DNA of 10,748 nucleotides, taken from contig SVQJ01000047.1 of the NCBI GenBank assembly GCA_015065395.1, positions 1 to 10,748 of the forward strand, in the 5' to 3' direction. The DNA is from Oscillospiraceae bacterium. Lineage in GTDB: Bacteria > Bacillota > Clostridia > Oscillospirales > CAG-272. Shown here in pieces: positions 1 to 5,942 of the stretch. Under the pieces are notes generated by a model. It worked only from the letters and a program-made list of their open reading frames with translations, did no database searches and had not been told where the DNA came from. Both the position numbers and the translations under genes were made by a program. Positions within the stretch are counted from its first letter, which is position 1. Every line of letters starts with the position of its first letter.

Positions 1-87
1 CTTTTTGCCTTTTCGCTATCGTTGTCTTCTTAAAGTTCCTTTGGTTCTTTCCTTTCAAGGAAAGAACGAGAAAACACTTTTTATCTC
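1..87. repeat. Right half of a dispersed hairpin repeat, copy A, cut by the window edge
   Basis: This stretch matches 4490-4577 in the same orientation, with one single-base indel and a handful of substitutions. Positions 31-69 are identical to 4521-4559. It contains a perfect hairpin with 11-bp arms GTTCTTTCCTT (44-54) and AAGGAAAGAAC (57-67). The left part of the unit would lie outside the window. It sits downstream of the 3' end of the MATE gene, as copy B sits downstream of two converging genes, so the repeat seems to favour transcript ends. What it is (REP/MITE-like or terminator-like) is inference. Confidence 0.85.
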
Positions 88-196
88 ACTGTCAAACCGT
101 AATTTGACGTTACAAAGCATAAAAAAATTATTAACTAAAACATGGCAGTGTTTGCTTTTTAAATCACTTTTGTAACACAAATTTTCAAAATGGCGA

Positions 197-1588
197 TCAG
201 ATATCCTCAGCCAGAACCCGTCGTCTTTCCCATTTGCCGGAAAGGAAATAAATCATGCTTGGGATGGCATAGCCGTACGGTGCAAGACCGTAGCCTAAAA
301 CAAAGCCGAAGAATCCCATATTGAGTGCCACGCCGAACAGCCAGCTGAGACCTATCCGCAGTGCAACACCGTCAAGAATGGCAAGGAGCATGCTTAGTGT
401 TGCGTTCCCGATGCCCTGTATGAAGGCACCGCTTCCGCGCATTACCATAAAGGCAGGGAACATCCATAAAATTCCGCGAATGAAGTCATCGGACATTTTG
501 TGAACGGCAGGGTCATCGGAGAATACCATGAACAGCTGCTTGCCTAAGGTTATATACAGAAGCATGAAGAATACTGTAAATATTGCAGAAAAGATCCAGG
601 CAAAATAAACCGTTTTTTTCGCCCTACCGTTTTTTCGCGCACCAATATTCTGACTGATGATAGGAACAGCGGCATATTGGATCCCCTGTGATATTTTATT
701 AACGATATCGTCAATACGCACTCCCACTCCAAATGTAGCGGAAGCTACCACGCCCACCTTGTTGATCATGGAATTTACAACAAGCATGGAAAGATTAATA
801 AAGCCGGATTGTATTGCCATAGGCGTCCCGAGAGCTGTTATCATTTTTACATATTTCCCTTTTAGCGAGAAGCTGCTTTTTTCAAAGTCGAAGCCGAATT
901 CCTCTTTTCGGCGGAAAAGATAAAACAGGGAAAATATGAAGGAAACCGCTTGTCCTATAATTGTAGCAAATGCGGCGCCTGTCACTCCCCAGCCGAGAAA
1001 TCCTGTGAAAATAATATCCAGTATAAGATTGACTGCAGAAGCGATGCCTATAAACATGAATGGACGCTTGGCATCCCCCATACCGCGTAGAACAGCAGAG
1101 ACCATATTGTATCCTGCGGTAAATATCAGTCCTCCGGCACAAATAATCAAATAATGCCGAGCCATTGTATAAGAAGCGCGAGGAATATTCATAATATCCA
1201 GGATATATGTTTGCCCGCAAAGAATTATTGCGCTCATGGACAGAGATAGAAGTGATATAAATATAAATAAAGTTCCGATAATATCATTCATCTCACGGCG
1301 TTTTCCCGCACCAAGAGCCTGAGAAAGTAAAACCTGACCGGCATTTGAAAAGCCGAGGCATACCATTGTAGCAAAATTAACGATCTGACTGCTTTGTGAT
1401 ACAGCTGAAAGCCCTGCAGTCCCCACAAACATACCGACGATTATCATATCTATGGTGCTGTACAGAACAAGCAAGGCATTTGAGGCCATGAAGGGGAGCG
1501 CAAAGAAGAATAATTGTCGAGGGATACTACCCTCTGTGAAATTTTTTGATAAACCTTTTCTTTTCACGGTGAATAAACCTTTTTTCAA
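197..1588 (-). CDS. MATE family efflux transporter
   Basis: The product is a polytopic inner-membrane protein of about 463 residues, the usual size for MATE (multidrug and toxic compound extrusion) exporters. These use Na+ or H+ gradients to expel cationic drugs or metabolites; the substrate here cannot be told. The N-terminal segment TEGSIPRQLFFFALPF followed by STIDMIIVGMFVG is typical of the first MATE helices, and the sequence alternates hydrophobic helices with short basic loops to the end. The start is uncertain. The longest frame begins with TTG at 1588 without a clear ribosome binding site. A GTG at 1567 lies about 10 nt after AAAAAAGG and may be the true start. The gene is divergent from trxA, and the 1636-1650 palindrome lies between them, so it could share that control, but no convincing -10 box for the MATE gene was found. 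Confidence 0.9.
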   Translation of the reverse strand: MKKGLFTVKRKGLSKNFTEGSIPRQLFFFALPFMASNALLVLYSTIDMIIVGMFVGTAGLSAVSQSSQIVNFATMVCLGFSNAGQVLLSQALGAGKRREMNDIIGTLFIFISLLSLSMSAIILCGQTYILDIMNIPRASYTMARHYLIICAGGLIFTAGYNMVSAVLRGMGDAKRPFMFIGIASAVNLILDIIFTGFLGWGVTGAAFATIIGQAVSFIFSLFYLFRRKEEFGFDFEKSSFSLKGKYVKMITALGTPMAIQSGFINLSMLVVNSMINKVGVVASATFGVGVRIDDIVNKISQGIQYAAVPIISQNIGARKNGRAKKTVYFAWIFSAIFTVFFMLLYITLGKQLFMVFSDDPAVHKMSDDFIRGILWMFPAFMVMRGSGAFIQGIGNATLSMLLAILDGVALRIGLSWLFGVALNMGFFGFVLGYGLAPYGYAIPSMIYFLSGKWERRRVLAEDI

Positions 1589-1635
1589 AAACGCACTGTT
1601 GCGCTGTGATACTGAAGCTGAGAAAATAAAGCATT

Positions 1636-1650
1636 TGTGACTTTGTCACA
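1636..1650. promoter_or_regulatory. Putative Crp/Fnr-type operator upstream of trxA
   Basis: A perfect palindrome TGTGAC-TTT-GTCACA. Its centre (1643) lies 29 bp before the first base of the trxA -10 box and about 41 bp before the expected transcription start. That is the position of a class II CRP/FNR activator site. A second site of the same form precedes trxB at the same distance. The half-site TGTGA resembles E. coli CRP half-sites, but the spacing is N5, not N6. The likely ligand is the regulator encoded at 2009-2671; this is inferred, not shown. Confidence 0.7.
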
Positions 1651-1671
1651 GAAAAGCTGTTCTTGTTTGGG

Positions 1672-1677
1672 TATAAT
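1672..1677 (+). promoter_or_regulatory. trxA promoter -10 box
   Basis: A perfect TATAAT lies 34 bp before the trxA start codon. At a 17-bp spacing the -35 position (1649-1654) reads CAGAAA, which is far from consensus and overlaps the end of the palindrome at 1636-1650. A good -10 without a -35 suggests activator dependence. Confidence 0.7.
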
Positions 1678-1711
1678 AAAGACACAAACAAAAGAAAGGA
1701 AGTAAACGATA

Positions 1712-2020
1712 ATGTCAGTACTTAAACTTAATAAAAACAATTTTGAACAGATCAAAACAAGTGAAAAAACGGTCCTTCTTGATTTCTACGCCGATTGGTG
1801 CGGTCCTTGCCGTATGGTATCTCCCATCGTTGATGAAATCGCAAGGGAGAATCCCCAGTACTTGGTAGGAAAGATCAATGTAGATGAAGAGCCGGAGCTT
1901 GCACAGGCATTTTCCGTTGCGAGTATCCCCACACTTGTTGTAATTAAGAACGGAAAAATAGTGGACCAGTCTGCAGGTGCAAGACCTAAGTCACAGATTT
2001 TGGCAATGTTAGCTGATTAA
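1712..2020 (+). CDS. trxA: Thioredoxin
   Basis: A 102-residue cytoplasmic thioredoxin, close to the usual 105-108. It holds the redox motif ADWCGPCRM with catalytic cysteines C30 and C33, and the cis-proline loop SIPTLVV (P73). It would pass electrons from thioredoxin reductase to peroxiredoxins, ribonucleotide reductase and other disulfide substrates. The ATG follows AAAGGAAG (1695-1702). The gene has its own promoter and operator upstream and is followed tail-to-tail by the Crp/Fnr gene, with 12 bp of overlap between the two 3' ends. With trxB and the bcp-like gene nearby it forms a complete thiol-reduction set. The family assignment is very secure. Confidence 0.97.
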   Translation: MSVLKLNKNNFEQIKTSEKTVLLDFYADWCGPCRMVSPIVDEIARENPQYLVGKINVDEEPELAQAFSVASIPTLVVIKNGKIVDQSAGARPKSQILAMLAD

Positions 2021-2671
2021 GCTGCGTAAACGCTTTTTGTCAATAATCTTTACACCCTTGCGTGATACCTCAACGATACCCTCGCTTGAAAAATATTTAA
2101 GCATTCTCGAAACCACTTCACGGGCAGATCCCATATATTTGGCGATCTGCTCGTGAGTCAATGTTATGACATCAGAGCCCGTTCGCGCAGACTCATCCGA
2201 TAAAAAAATTGCAAGCCGCTTATCCATACTCATAAACAGTATTTGTTGCATGATCCACATCACGTCTGAAAAACGGCTGACAGCGGTCTCGAGAGAAAAG
2301 ATCTTAACGATCGGATTCTTTTCGGATAGATCGGCAAATGCAGGGCCGCTTATTATGTAGCATTCGCTGTCCTCTTCTGCATCAACGAAAACATCGAAGG
2401 TTATAGCCTGTAAAACACAGGAGGCAGAAAGCATACACATATCTCCGGCGTGCAGCCTGTAAAGAGTGATATCTTTTCCGTCTTCAGACATAATATATAC
2501 GCGAAGGCAACCTGAACGTATCAAAAAAACACCGGAGCATTCAGTGCTGTCGTGGATGGTTGTGCCTTTGAGATATGATGACATAACAGAGTGCCTGCAG
2601 ATATATTCCCGGTCATCGGTCGTGAGCTCATCCCAGAAGGGAAGCATCTCTTTATAAACAGTTTCAAACAT
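2009..2671 (-). CDS. Crp/Fnr family transcriptional regulator, probable activator of the thioredoxin block
   Basis: A 220-residue protein with an N-terminal cyclic-nucleotide-binding-like beta-barrel (about residues 15-120), a long dimerisation helix and a C-terminal winged helix (about 170-212, LTHEQIAKYMGSAREVVSRM). The recognition helix has R184, E185, S188 and R189, giving RE--SR. This combines the CRP pattern (RE--GR) and the FNR pattern (E--SR) and suits TGTGA-type half-sites like those found before trxA and trxB. There are six cysteines (25, 45, 55, 79, 85, 104), including CMLSASC in the barrel, but no N-terminal FNR iron-sulfur cluster motif. The signal could be thiol oxidation or a ligand; this is open. 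An in-frame ATG at 2698 exists, but ATG at 2671 has AAGGAG well placed upstream and is preferred. The gene is divergent from trxB and convergent with trxA. Confidence 0.9.
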   Translation of the reverse strand: MFETVYKEMLPFWDELTTDDREYICRHSVMSSYLKGTTIHDSTECSGVFLIRSGCLRVYIMSEDGKDITLYRLHAGDMCMLSASCVLQAITFDVFVDAEEDSECYIISGPAFADLSEKNPIVKIFSLETAVSRFSDVMWIMQQILFMSMDKRLAIFLSDESARTGSDVITLTHEQIAKYMGSAREVVSRMLKYFSSEGIVEVSRKGVKIIDKKRLRSLIS

Positions 2672-2700
2672 ATTATCACTCCTTATAGATCCATACAAAA

Positions 2701-2729
2701 ATTATACCACGCTTTGTATGCGATTTCAA
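2701..2729 (-). promoter_or_regulatory. Promoter of the Crp/Fnr-type regulator
   Basis: On the minus strand TTGAAA (2724-2729) and TATAAT (2701-2706) are separated by 17 bp, about 30 bp upstream of the preferred start codon. This is a good sigma-A promoter that should not need an activator, unlike the one for trxA. Confidence 0.75.
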
Positions 2730-2736
2730 TAATCGC
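2720..2736. promoter_or_regulatory. Palindrome over the regulator's -35 box
   Basis: GCGATT-N5-AATCGC covers the TTGAAA -35 box of the regulator gene. A dyad at this place could be a repressor site. It does not share the TGTGAC sequence of the two trx operators, so autoregulation by the same protein is not supported. Function unknown. Confidence 0.35.
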
Positions 2737-2778
2737 TTTATTAACATATACAGTTTTGTTATTATAATTCTCGAAAAA

Positions 2779-2793
2779 TGTGACCGTGTCATT
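2779..2793. promoter_or_regulatory. Putative Crp/Fnr-type operator upstream of trxB
   Basis: TGTGAC-CGT-GTCATT shares TGTGAC-N3-GTCA with the perfect site before trxA; only the last two bases differ. Its centre (2786) lies 29 bp before the first base of the trxB -10 box, exactly the distance seen at trxA, so it would sit at about -41. It overlaps the first two bases of the -35 box, as a class II activator site does. Confidence 0.65.
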
Positions 2794-2820
2794 GATTTTA
2801 CCCCGAGATCGGTGTAGAAT
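2792..2820 (+). promoter_or_regulatory. trxB promoter
   Basis: TTGATT (2792-2797) and TAGAAT (2815-2820) are separated by 17 bp, with the expected start near 2827 and the trxB ATG at 2849. The short leader carries AGGAGG at 2836-2841. It probably also drives the peroxiredoxin gene, since no separate promoter is evident at 3764-3812. Confidence 0.7.
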
Positions 2821-2848
2821 ATGTACAAGAAAATCAGGAGGTAATGCA

Positions 2849-3763
2849 ATGGAGCATATTTATGATATGATCATTATAGGTGGAGGACCTGCCGGATATA
2901 CTGCCGCTTTGTATGCCGCAAGGGCAGGACTTGATACAGTGCTGTTGGAGAGAATGTCCCCCGGCGGTCAGATGGCATTGACCGGGGATATAGATAATTA
3001 TCCGGGATTTGAAGAAGGAATAGACGGATTTACTCTTGGTATGAAAATGCAAAATGGTGCGGAACGCTTTGGAGCAAAAACAGAATATGCAGAGGTGAAC
3101 GGTGTTGACTTTTCAGAAGAGATCAAACGAGTGGAGACCGATGGAGCTGTCTATCACGCGAGAACGGTAGTTGTCTCAACGGGAGCAAACCCTCGGGAGC
3201 TTGGGTTGAATAATGAAAAGGCACTCACCGGTAAAGGCGTTCACTATTGTGCTCATTGCGATGGCAGATTCTATAAGGATAAAACGGTGGTCGTTGTGGG
3301 CGGAGGAAACTCTGCTGCAGCGGATGCACTCTATCTTTCGCGTCTTGCAAAGAAGGTATATCTCGTTCATCGGCGGGATACCTTGAGAGCGACAAAGATA
3401 TACCATGAACCGCTCATGAAGGCGGAAAATGTGGAGTTTGTGTGGAACAGCAGGGCTGAGGAGATAGTGACCGAAGGAAAGGTAACAGGCATCAAGGTGA
3501 AGAATCTCCGTGAAAACAGCGATAGCACTATCAGCTGTGGCGGTGTGTTTATCAGTATCGGAAGAAAACCGGCAACTGAGTTTTTGAAGGGTGCCGTAGC
3601 ACTTGATGAAAACGGCTATATTATCGCCGATGAATCAACAAGAACCAACGTAAGCGGTGTATACGCTGCAGGCGATGTCCGTACAAAGTCGCTCCGCCAG
3701 ATCGTAACGGCTGTGTCAGATGGGGCTGTAGCAGTGCATTATGCAGAAGAGTATCTGGCATAA
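2849..3763 (+). CDS. trxB: Thioredoxin reductase (NADPH, flavoprotein)
   Basis: A 304-residue low-molecular-weight thioredoxin reductase that uses NADPH and FAD to reduce thioredoxin. Visible elements in order are the FAD-binding GGGPAG (11-16), the redox-active CAHCDG (C134, C137), the NADPH-binding glycine loop GGGNSAAADA (151-160), the phosphate-binding HRRDTLRA (174-181), and the C-terminal FAD motif GVYAAGDVR. The HRR motif argues for NADPH rather than ferredoxin as donor. The loop departs a little from the common GGGDSAxEEA. An ATG at 2780 in the same frame lies upstream of the promoter; the ATG at 2849 follows AGGAGG (2836-2841) and gives the family's usual N-terminus. The bcp-like gene follows after 49 bp, probably in the same transcript. 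Confidence 0.96.
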   Translation: MEHIYDMIIIGGGPAGYTAALYAARAGLDTVLLERMSPGGQMALTGDIDNYPGFEEGIDGFTLGMKMQNGAERFGAKTEYAEVNGVDFSEEIKRVETDGAVYHARTVVVSTGANPRELGLNNEKALTGKGVHYCAHCDGRFYKDKTVVVVGGGNSAAADALYLSRLAKKVYLVHRRDTLRATKIYHEPLMKAENVEFVWNSRAEEIVTEGKVTGIKVKNLRENSDSTISCGGVFISIGRKPATEFLKGAVALDENGYIIADESTRTNVSGVYAAGDVRTKSLRQIVTAVSDGAVAVHYAEEYLA

Positions 3764-3812
3764 AAGGTAAATGTACCCAAAAGTGTAGAAAAAATCTTAA
3801 GGAGTAAAAAGT

Positions 3813-4265
3813 ATGCTTAAGGTCGGAGATAAGGCCCCGGATTTCACATTGAAGAATAAGGGTGGCGAGGATGTTTCACTTTCTGATTTTTTCGGAAAAA
3901 AGATCGTGCTGTATTTTTATCCCAAGGATAATACCCCCGGCTGTACGAGACAGGCCTGTGCCTTTGCCGGACTTTATAATGAATTTCAAAAAAGAAATAT
4001 TGAAGTTATAGGAGTGAGTAAAGACAGCACGGCTTCTCATGTTAAATTTGCAGAAAAGCACGGGTTGCCGTTTGTACTGCTGTCAGACCCGGAGCTGTTA
4101 GCTATCAAAGCCTACGGTGTGTGGCAGGAAAAAAAGCTGTACGGCAAGACCGCTATGGGTGTTGTTCGAACCACTTTTGTCATAGATGAAAATGGTATTA
4201 TAGAAAAGATCATGCCAAAAGTCAAACCCGATACGAATGCCGCAGAAATTCTTGCAGAATTGTAA
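3813..4265 (+). CDS. bcp: Thioredoxin-dependent peroxiredoxin, Bcp/PrxQ type
   Basis: A 150-residue peroxiredoxin of the AhpC/TSA fold that reduces hydroperoxides with electrons from thioredoxin. The active-site segment YPKDNTPGCTRQACAF has the peroxidatic C44 and, five residues on, C49. That is the Bcp/PrxQ arrangement in which the second cysteine resolves the first within the same subunit. The usual TPGCTxEAC has Q for E here. The N-terminal GDKAPDFTLKN is also typical. TAAGGAG (3798-3804) precedes the ATG. It lies 49 bp downstream of trxB on the same strand and completes an NADPH-TrxB-TrxA-Prx chain within the block. It is cytoplasmic, without a signal peptide. Confidence 0.95.
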   Translation: MLKVGDKAPDFTLKNKGGEDVSLSDFFGKKIVLYFYPKDNTPGCTRQACAFAGLYNEFQKRNIEVIGVSKDSTASHVKFAEKHGLPFVLLSDPELLAIKAYGVWQEKKLYGKTAMGVVRTTFVIDENGIIEKIMPKVKPDTNAAEILAEL

Positions 4266-4306
4266 ATAGACGCATTCAAAATCCGGTTTGTAGAGGAGAA
4301 ACGGTC

Positions 4307-4577
4307 GCTTTTTTGAAAAAAGCTCTGCAAAAACTTTAATAATGGGTTTAGCTGAAGTTTGCAAGGCAAAAGGCGGCGCCAAAGCAGAAATCTGCTTTGG
4401 CTGAGGCACCGAAGGTGCCCAAGCCTAAAAAGAGGGAGATTCACAAAAATGAGCTCGTTCATTTTTGTGAATCTCCCTCTTTTTTGGGCCTTTTTGCCTT
4501 TTAGCTATCGTTGTCCTTATTAAAGTTCCTTTGGTTCTTTCCTTTCAAGGAAAGAACGATAAAACACCTTCATCTCC
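4307..4577. repeat. Large nested palindromic repeat, copy B, filling the bcp/ECF-S intergenic region
   Basis: The whole gene-free stretch 4266-4615 is dominated by this element. It is pseudo-symmetric about 4430. Mirrored pairs are GCTTTTTT-G-AAAAAAGC (4307-4323) against the hairpin at 4534-4557, AACTTTAATAA (4332-4342) against TTATTAAAGTT (4517-4527), and AAGGCAAAAGGC (4363-4374) against GCCTTTTTGCCTT (4488-4500). Inside are three more hairpins: CCAAAGCAGA/TCTGCTTTGG (4379-4400), GGCACC-GAA-GGTGCC (4405-4419) and a 26-bp stem (4427-4484). The right part, 4490-4577, recurs at 1-87. It has no coding capacity. A MITE/REP-like mobile repeat or a recurrent terminator module are both possible. Confidence 0.8.
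4427..4485. terminator. Probable bidirectional intrinsic terminator between bcp and the ECF S-component gene
   Basis: A perfect 26-bp inverted repeat (4427-4452 with 4459-4484) with a 6-nt loop GCTCGT. The stem begins with AAAAAGAGGGAG and ends with CTCCCTCTTTTT, so a T-run follows a GC-rich stem on either strand. Genes converge on it from both sides. The distance from the bcp stop (about 160 bp) is long for a dedicated terminator. Confidence 0.7.
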
Positions 4578-4615
4578 CGACAAATTCAATATATGCTTTG
4601 TATGAGACACAGCTA

Positions 4616-5143
4616 TTATTTATTTGACCGCTTGCTTGCCAGGCGCAGGGTATGTATCATCGGGACAATGAGAACTCCAAGGCAGAGATTTCCGATGGCA
4701 TGAGTGATATCAAAGGAAAAACCTATTCCGATCCAAGCAAGGGTCTGTTCAAAGGTAAATCCCATCAGGAGCGCCTGTGCAGGTGCATATATTATACCGA
4801 ATGAAAGCCCGTGAAGAGCGCACACCACACAGTAAACTATGGGAGCAAGCCACTTCGGCATTTTTTTCGGAAGAAGCATTACAGCTCCCCAAAGCACCGT
4901 CCACACATAGAGATACGGTACCCACCATACGCCGAATCCCATCGTTATTCCATAGAGAAACACGTATATATATATGGGATACAGCGCTTTCCAACGGTAA
5001 ACGACGGTGGAAGCGGCTATAAACACGCCCAGCAGGTGGATATTGGGGAGAGCTTCCAGAGCAAAGTCGGAGACATACATCATTGCTCCCAGCATGGCAA
5101 ATACGGCTATCTCGCGGATAGTTATACCTCTTTTTGATGCCAT
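4616..5143 (-). CDS. ECF transporter S component, probably for cobalamin or a precursor
   Basis: A 175-residue, strongly hydrophobic protein with about five to six membrane segments and a basic C-terminus, the size and shape of substrate-binding S components of energy-coupling factor (ECF) importers. IREIAVFAMLGAMMYVSD and ALPNIHLLGVFIAAS near the N-terminus are typical of that class. No EcfA ATPase or EcfT gene is nearby, so it would share a module encoded elsewhere (group II ECF). Its ATG overlaps the stop of the upstream lipoprotein gene by one base (TGATG), so the two are translationally coupled. Both lie under a cobalamin riboswitch, which points to a corrinoid or a building block such as dimethylbenzimidazole as substrate. 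The specificity is inferred from context alone. Confidence 0.8.
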   Translation of the reverse strand: MASKRGITIREIAVFAMLGAMMYVSDFALEALPNIHLLGVFIAASTVVYRWKALYPIYIYVFLYGITMGFGVWWVPYLYVWTVLWGAVMLLPKKMPKWLAPIVYCVVCALHGLSFGIIYAPAQALLMGFTFEQTLAWIGIGFSFDITHAIGNLCLGVLIVPMIHTLRLASKRSNK

Positions 5144-5550
5144 CAGCTTTCAACCTTCATGGAATACACAGCTCCGTCCTCGATATCCGTCATATCAACG
5201 CCGGTCATGGCATATTCTCCGTTGATATAAAACGACCAATATGTTTTATCCTTTTCGTAATCTGCGGTTATGCCGTGTACCTTTTTTACATAAAGTCCGA
5301 AAGCCCCCTCCTCACCCTCGATAAGGCCTTCCTTCAAAAGAGCTTCTCCGACTTTCTTTTCACAGGTGGTTATCTCAAACGAGGTCTCGTTTCCGTCCTT
5401 ATCCACCACGATAAAGGTAAAGGTCTTTTCTTCGGACTCCTTTTCGGCGCCTCCGGTTTCATTGGTGCATCCTGATGCAAAAACCGCTGTAGCCGCAATC
5501 AGCAGTGTGCAAAGGACAAGTGCAATTAATCTTTGGAAATTCTTTTTCAT
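5143..5550 (-). CDS. DUF4430 (transcobalamin-like C-terminal domain) lipoprotein
   Basis: A 135-residue exported lipoprotein. It begins with a basic start (MKKNFQR), a hydrophobic signal segment and a lipobox ASGC with the lipidated cysteine at C28, followed by a short Glu-rich linker. Residues from about 42 to the end match the DUF4430 pattern, with KTYWSFYINGEYAMTGVDMT and DGAVYSMKV near the C-terminus. DUF4430 is related to the C-terminal beta-domain of intrinsic factor and transcobalamin, which contacts cobalamin. The ATG follows AAGGAG (minus strand, 5558-5563). With the riboswitch upstream and the S component fused to its stop codon, it is a likely surface corrinoid-binding partner of the importer. 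Binding is inferred; other ligands are possible for this domain. Confidence 0.85.
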   Translation of the reverse strand: MKKNFQRLIALVLCTLLIAATAVFASGCTNETGGAEKESEEKTFTFIVVDKDGNETSFEITTCEKKVGEALLKEGLIEGEEGAFGLYVKKVHGITADYEKDKTYWSFYINGEYAMTGVDMTDIEDGAVYSMKVES

Positions 5551-5589
5551 TGCTTTTCTCCTTTTGAAAATATTGAATTTTCTTCCCTT

Positions 5590-5779
5590 TTACCGGCGCT
5601 CGCGGTATAGCCCGGGATTATTTTATTATCGGAAAGTATTTCGACTCGGTGCACTTTTCTTCGCCTTCTCGGTCTCCCAATGGCTTGTCCCCGATTTGCG
5701 GCTTCGGGTAGAAGAAAAGCATTTTGCACCTCACGGCGGCGTGCCCGTACAGGATTTTCACCTGTTTCCATTCCGACCT
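5590..5779 (-). promoter_or_regulatory. Cobalamin (B12) riboswitch
   Basis: Read on the minus strand, the leader carries the cobalamin-aptamer core: GGAATGG (5774-5768), ACAGGTGAAAATCCTGT (a closed hairpin), ACGGGCACGCCGCCGTGA, and the B12-box-like AGCCATTGGGAGACC (5685-5671). GGTGCA (5730-5725) can pair with TGCACC (5653-5648), and CTTTTCTTC pairs with GAAGAAAAG inside it, enclosing the B12 box. A later hairpin TACCG/CGGTA (5607-5591) lies about 30 nt before the ribosome binding site and may be part of the expression platform. No U-tailed terminator is evident, so control of translation is more likely. High B12 should lower expression of the downstream pair. The outer ends are approximate. 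Confidence 0.9.
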
Positions 5780-5783
5780 TTTG

Positions 5784-5812
5784 ATTATAGCACTATCTTT
5801 ATAAATAGGCAA
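5784..5812 (-). promoter_or_regulatory. Promoter of the riboswitch/DUF4430/ECF-S transcript
   Basis: Minus strand TTGCCT (5807-5812) and TATAAT (5784-5789) are 17 bp apart. The expected start (near 5777) falls at the beginning of the cobalamin aptamer, so the two calls support each other. Confidence 0.7.
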
Positions 5813-5865
5813 TAGATAGAGCAGATTTTGCAGAAGCCCTATTGCATTACAACAGTAAGAAGGCG

Positions 5866-5901
5866 CAAAAACTCCTGTATCAAAACTTTTGATACAGGAG
5901 T
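5866..5901 (-). terminator. Intrinsic terminator of the glycosidase operon
   Basis: A perfect inverted repeat with 15-bp arms (ACTCCTGTATCAAAA, 5871-5885; its complement 5887-5901) around a single base, followed on the minus strand by TTTTTGCG. It lies about 40 bp after the glycosidase stop codon. No T-run follows on the plus strand, so it acts in one direction and insulates the riboswitch transcript downstream. Confidence 0.9.
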
Positions 5902-5942
5902 CCATTTGATCTTCTCAGTTATTATTAAAGTATGCTGCTGTA

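Noticed and set aside
2780..2848. A 23-residue N-terminal extension of TrxB from ATG 2780.
   Set aside because: That ATG lies upstream of the promoter, and the ATG at 2849 has AGGAGG and the normal family N-terminus.
4098..4462. Open frames on the minus strand across the end of bcp and the palindromic repeat.
   Set aside because: They run antisense to bcp and through hairpin arms; no family resemblance and no ribosome binding site.
4379..4484. Closely spaced hairpins considered as a CRISPR-like array.
   Set aside because: The units differ in sequence and length and there are no regular repeats and spacers.
5366..5905. Several open frames on both strands over the cobalamin riboswitch region.
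   Set aside because: They match no family and overlap the aptamer core and the promoter; the conserved RNA explains the sequence.
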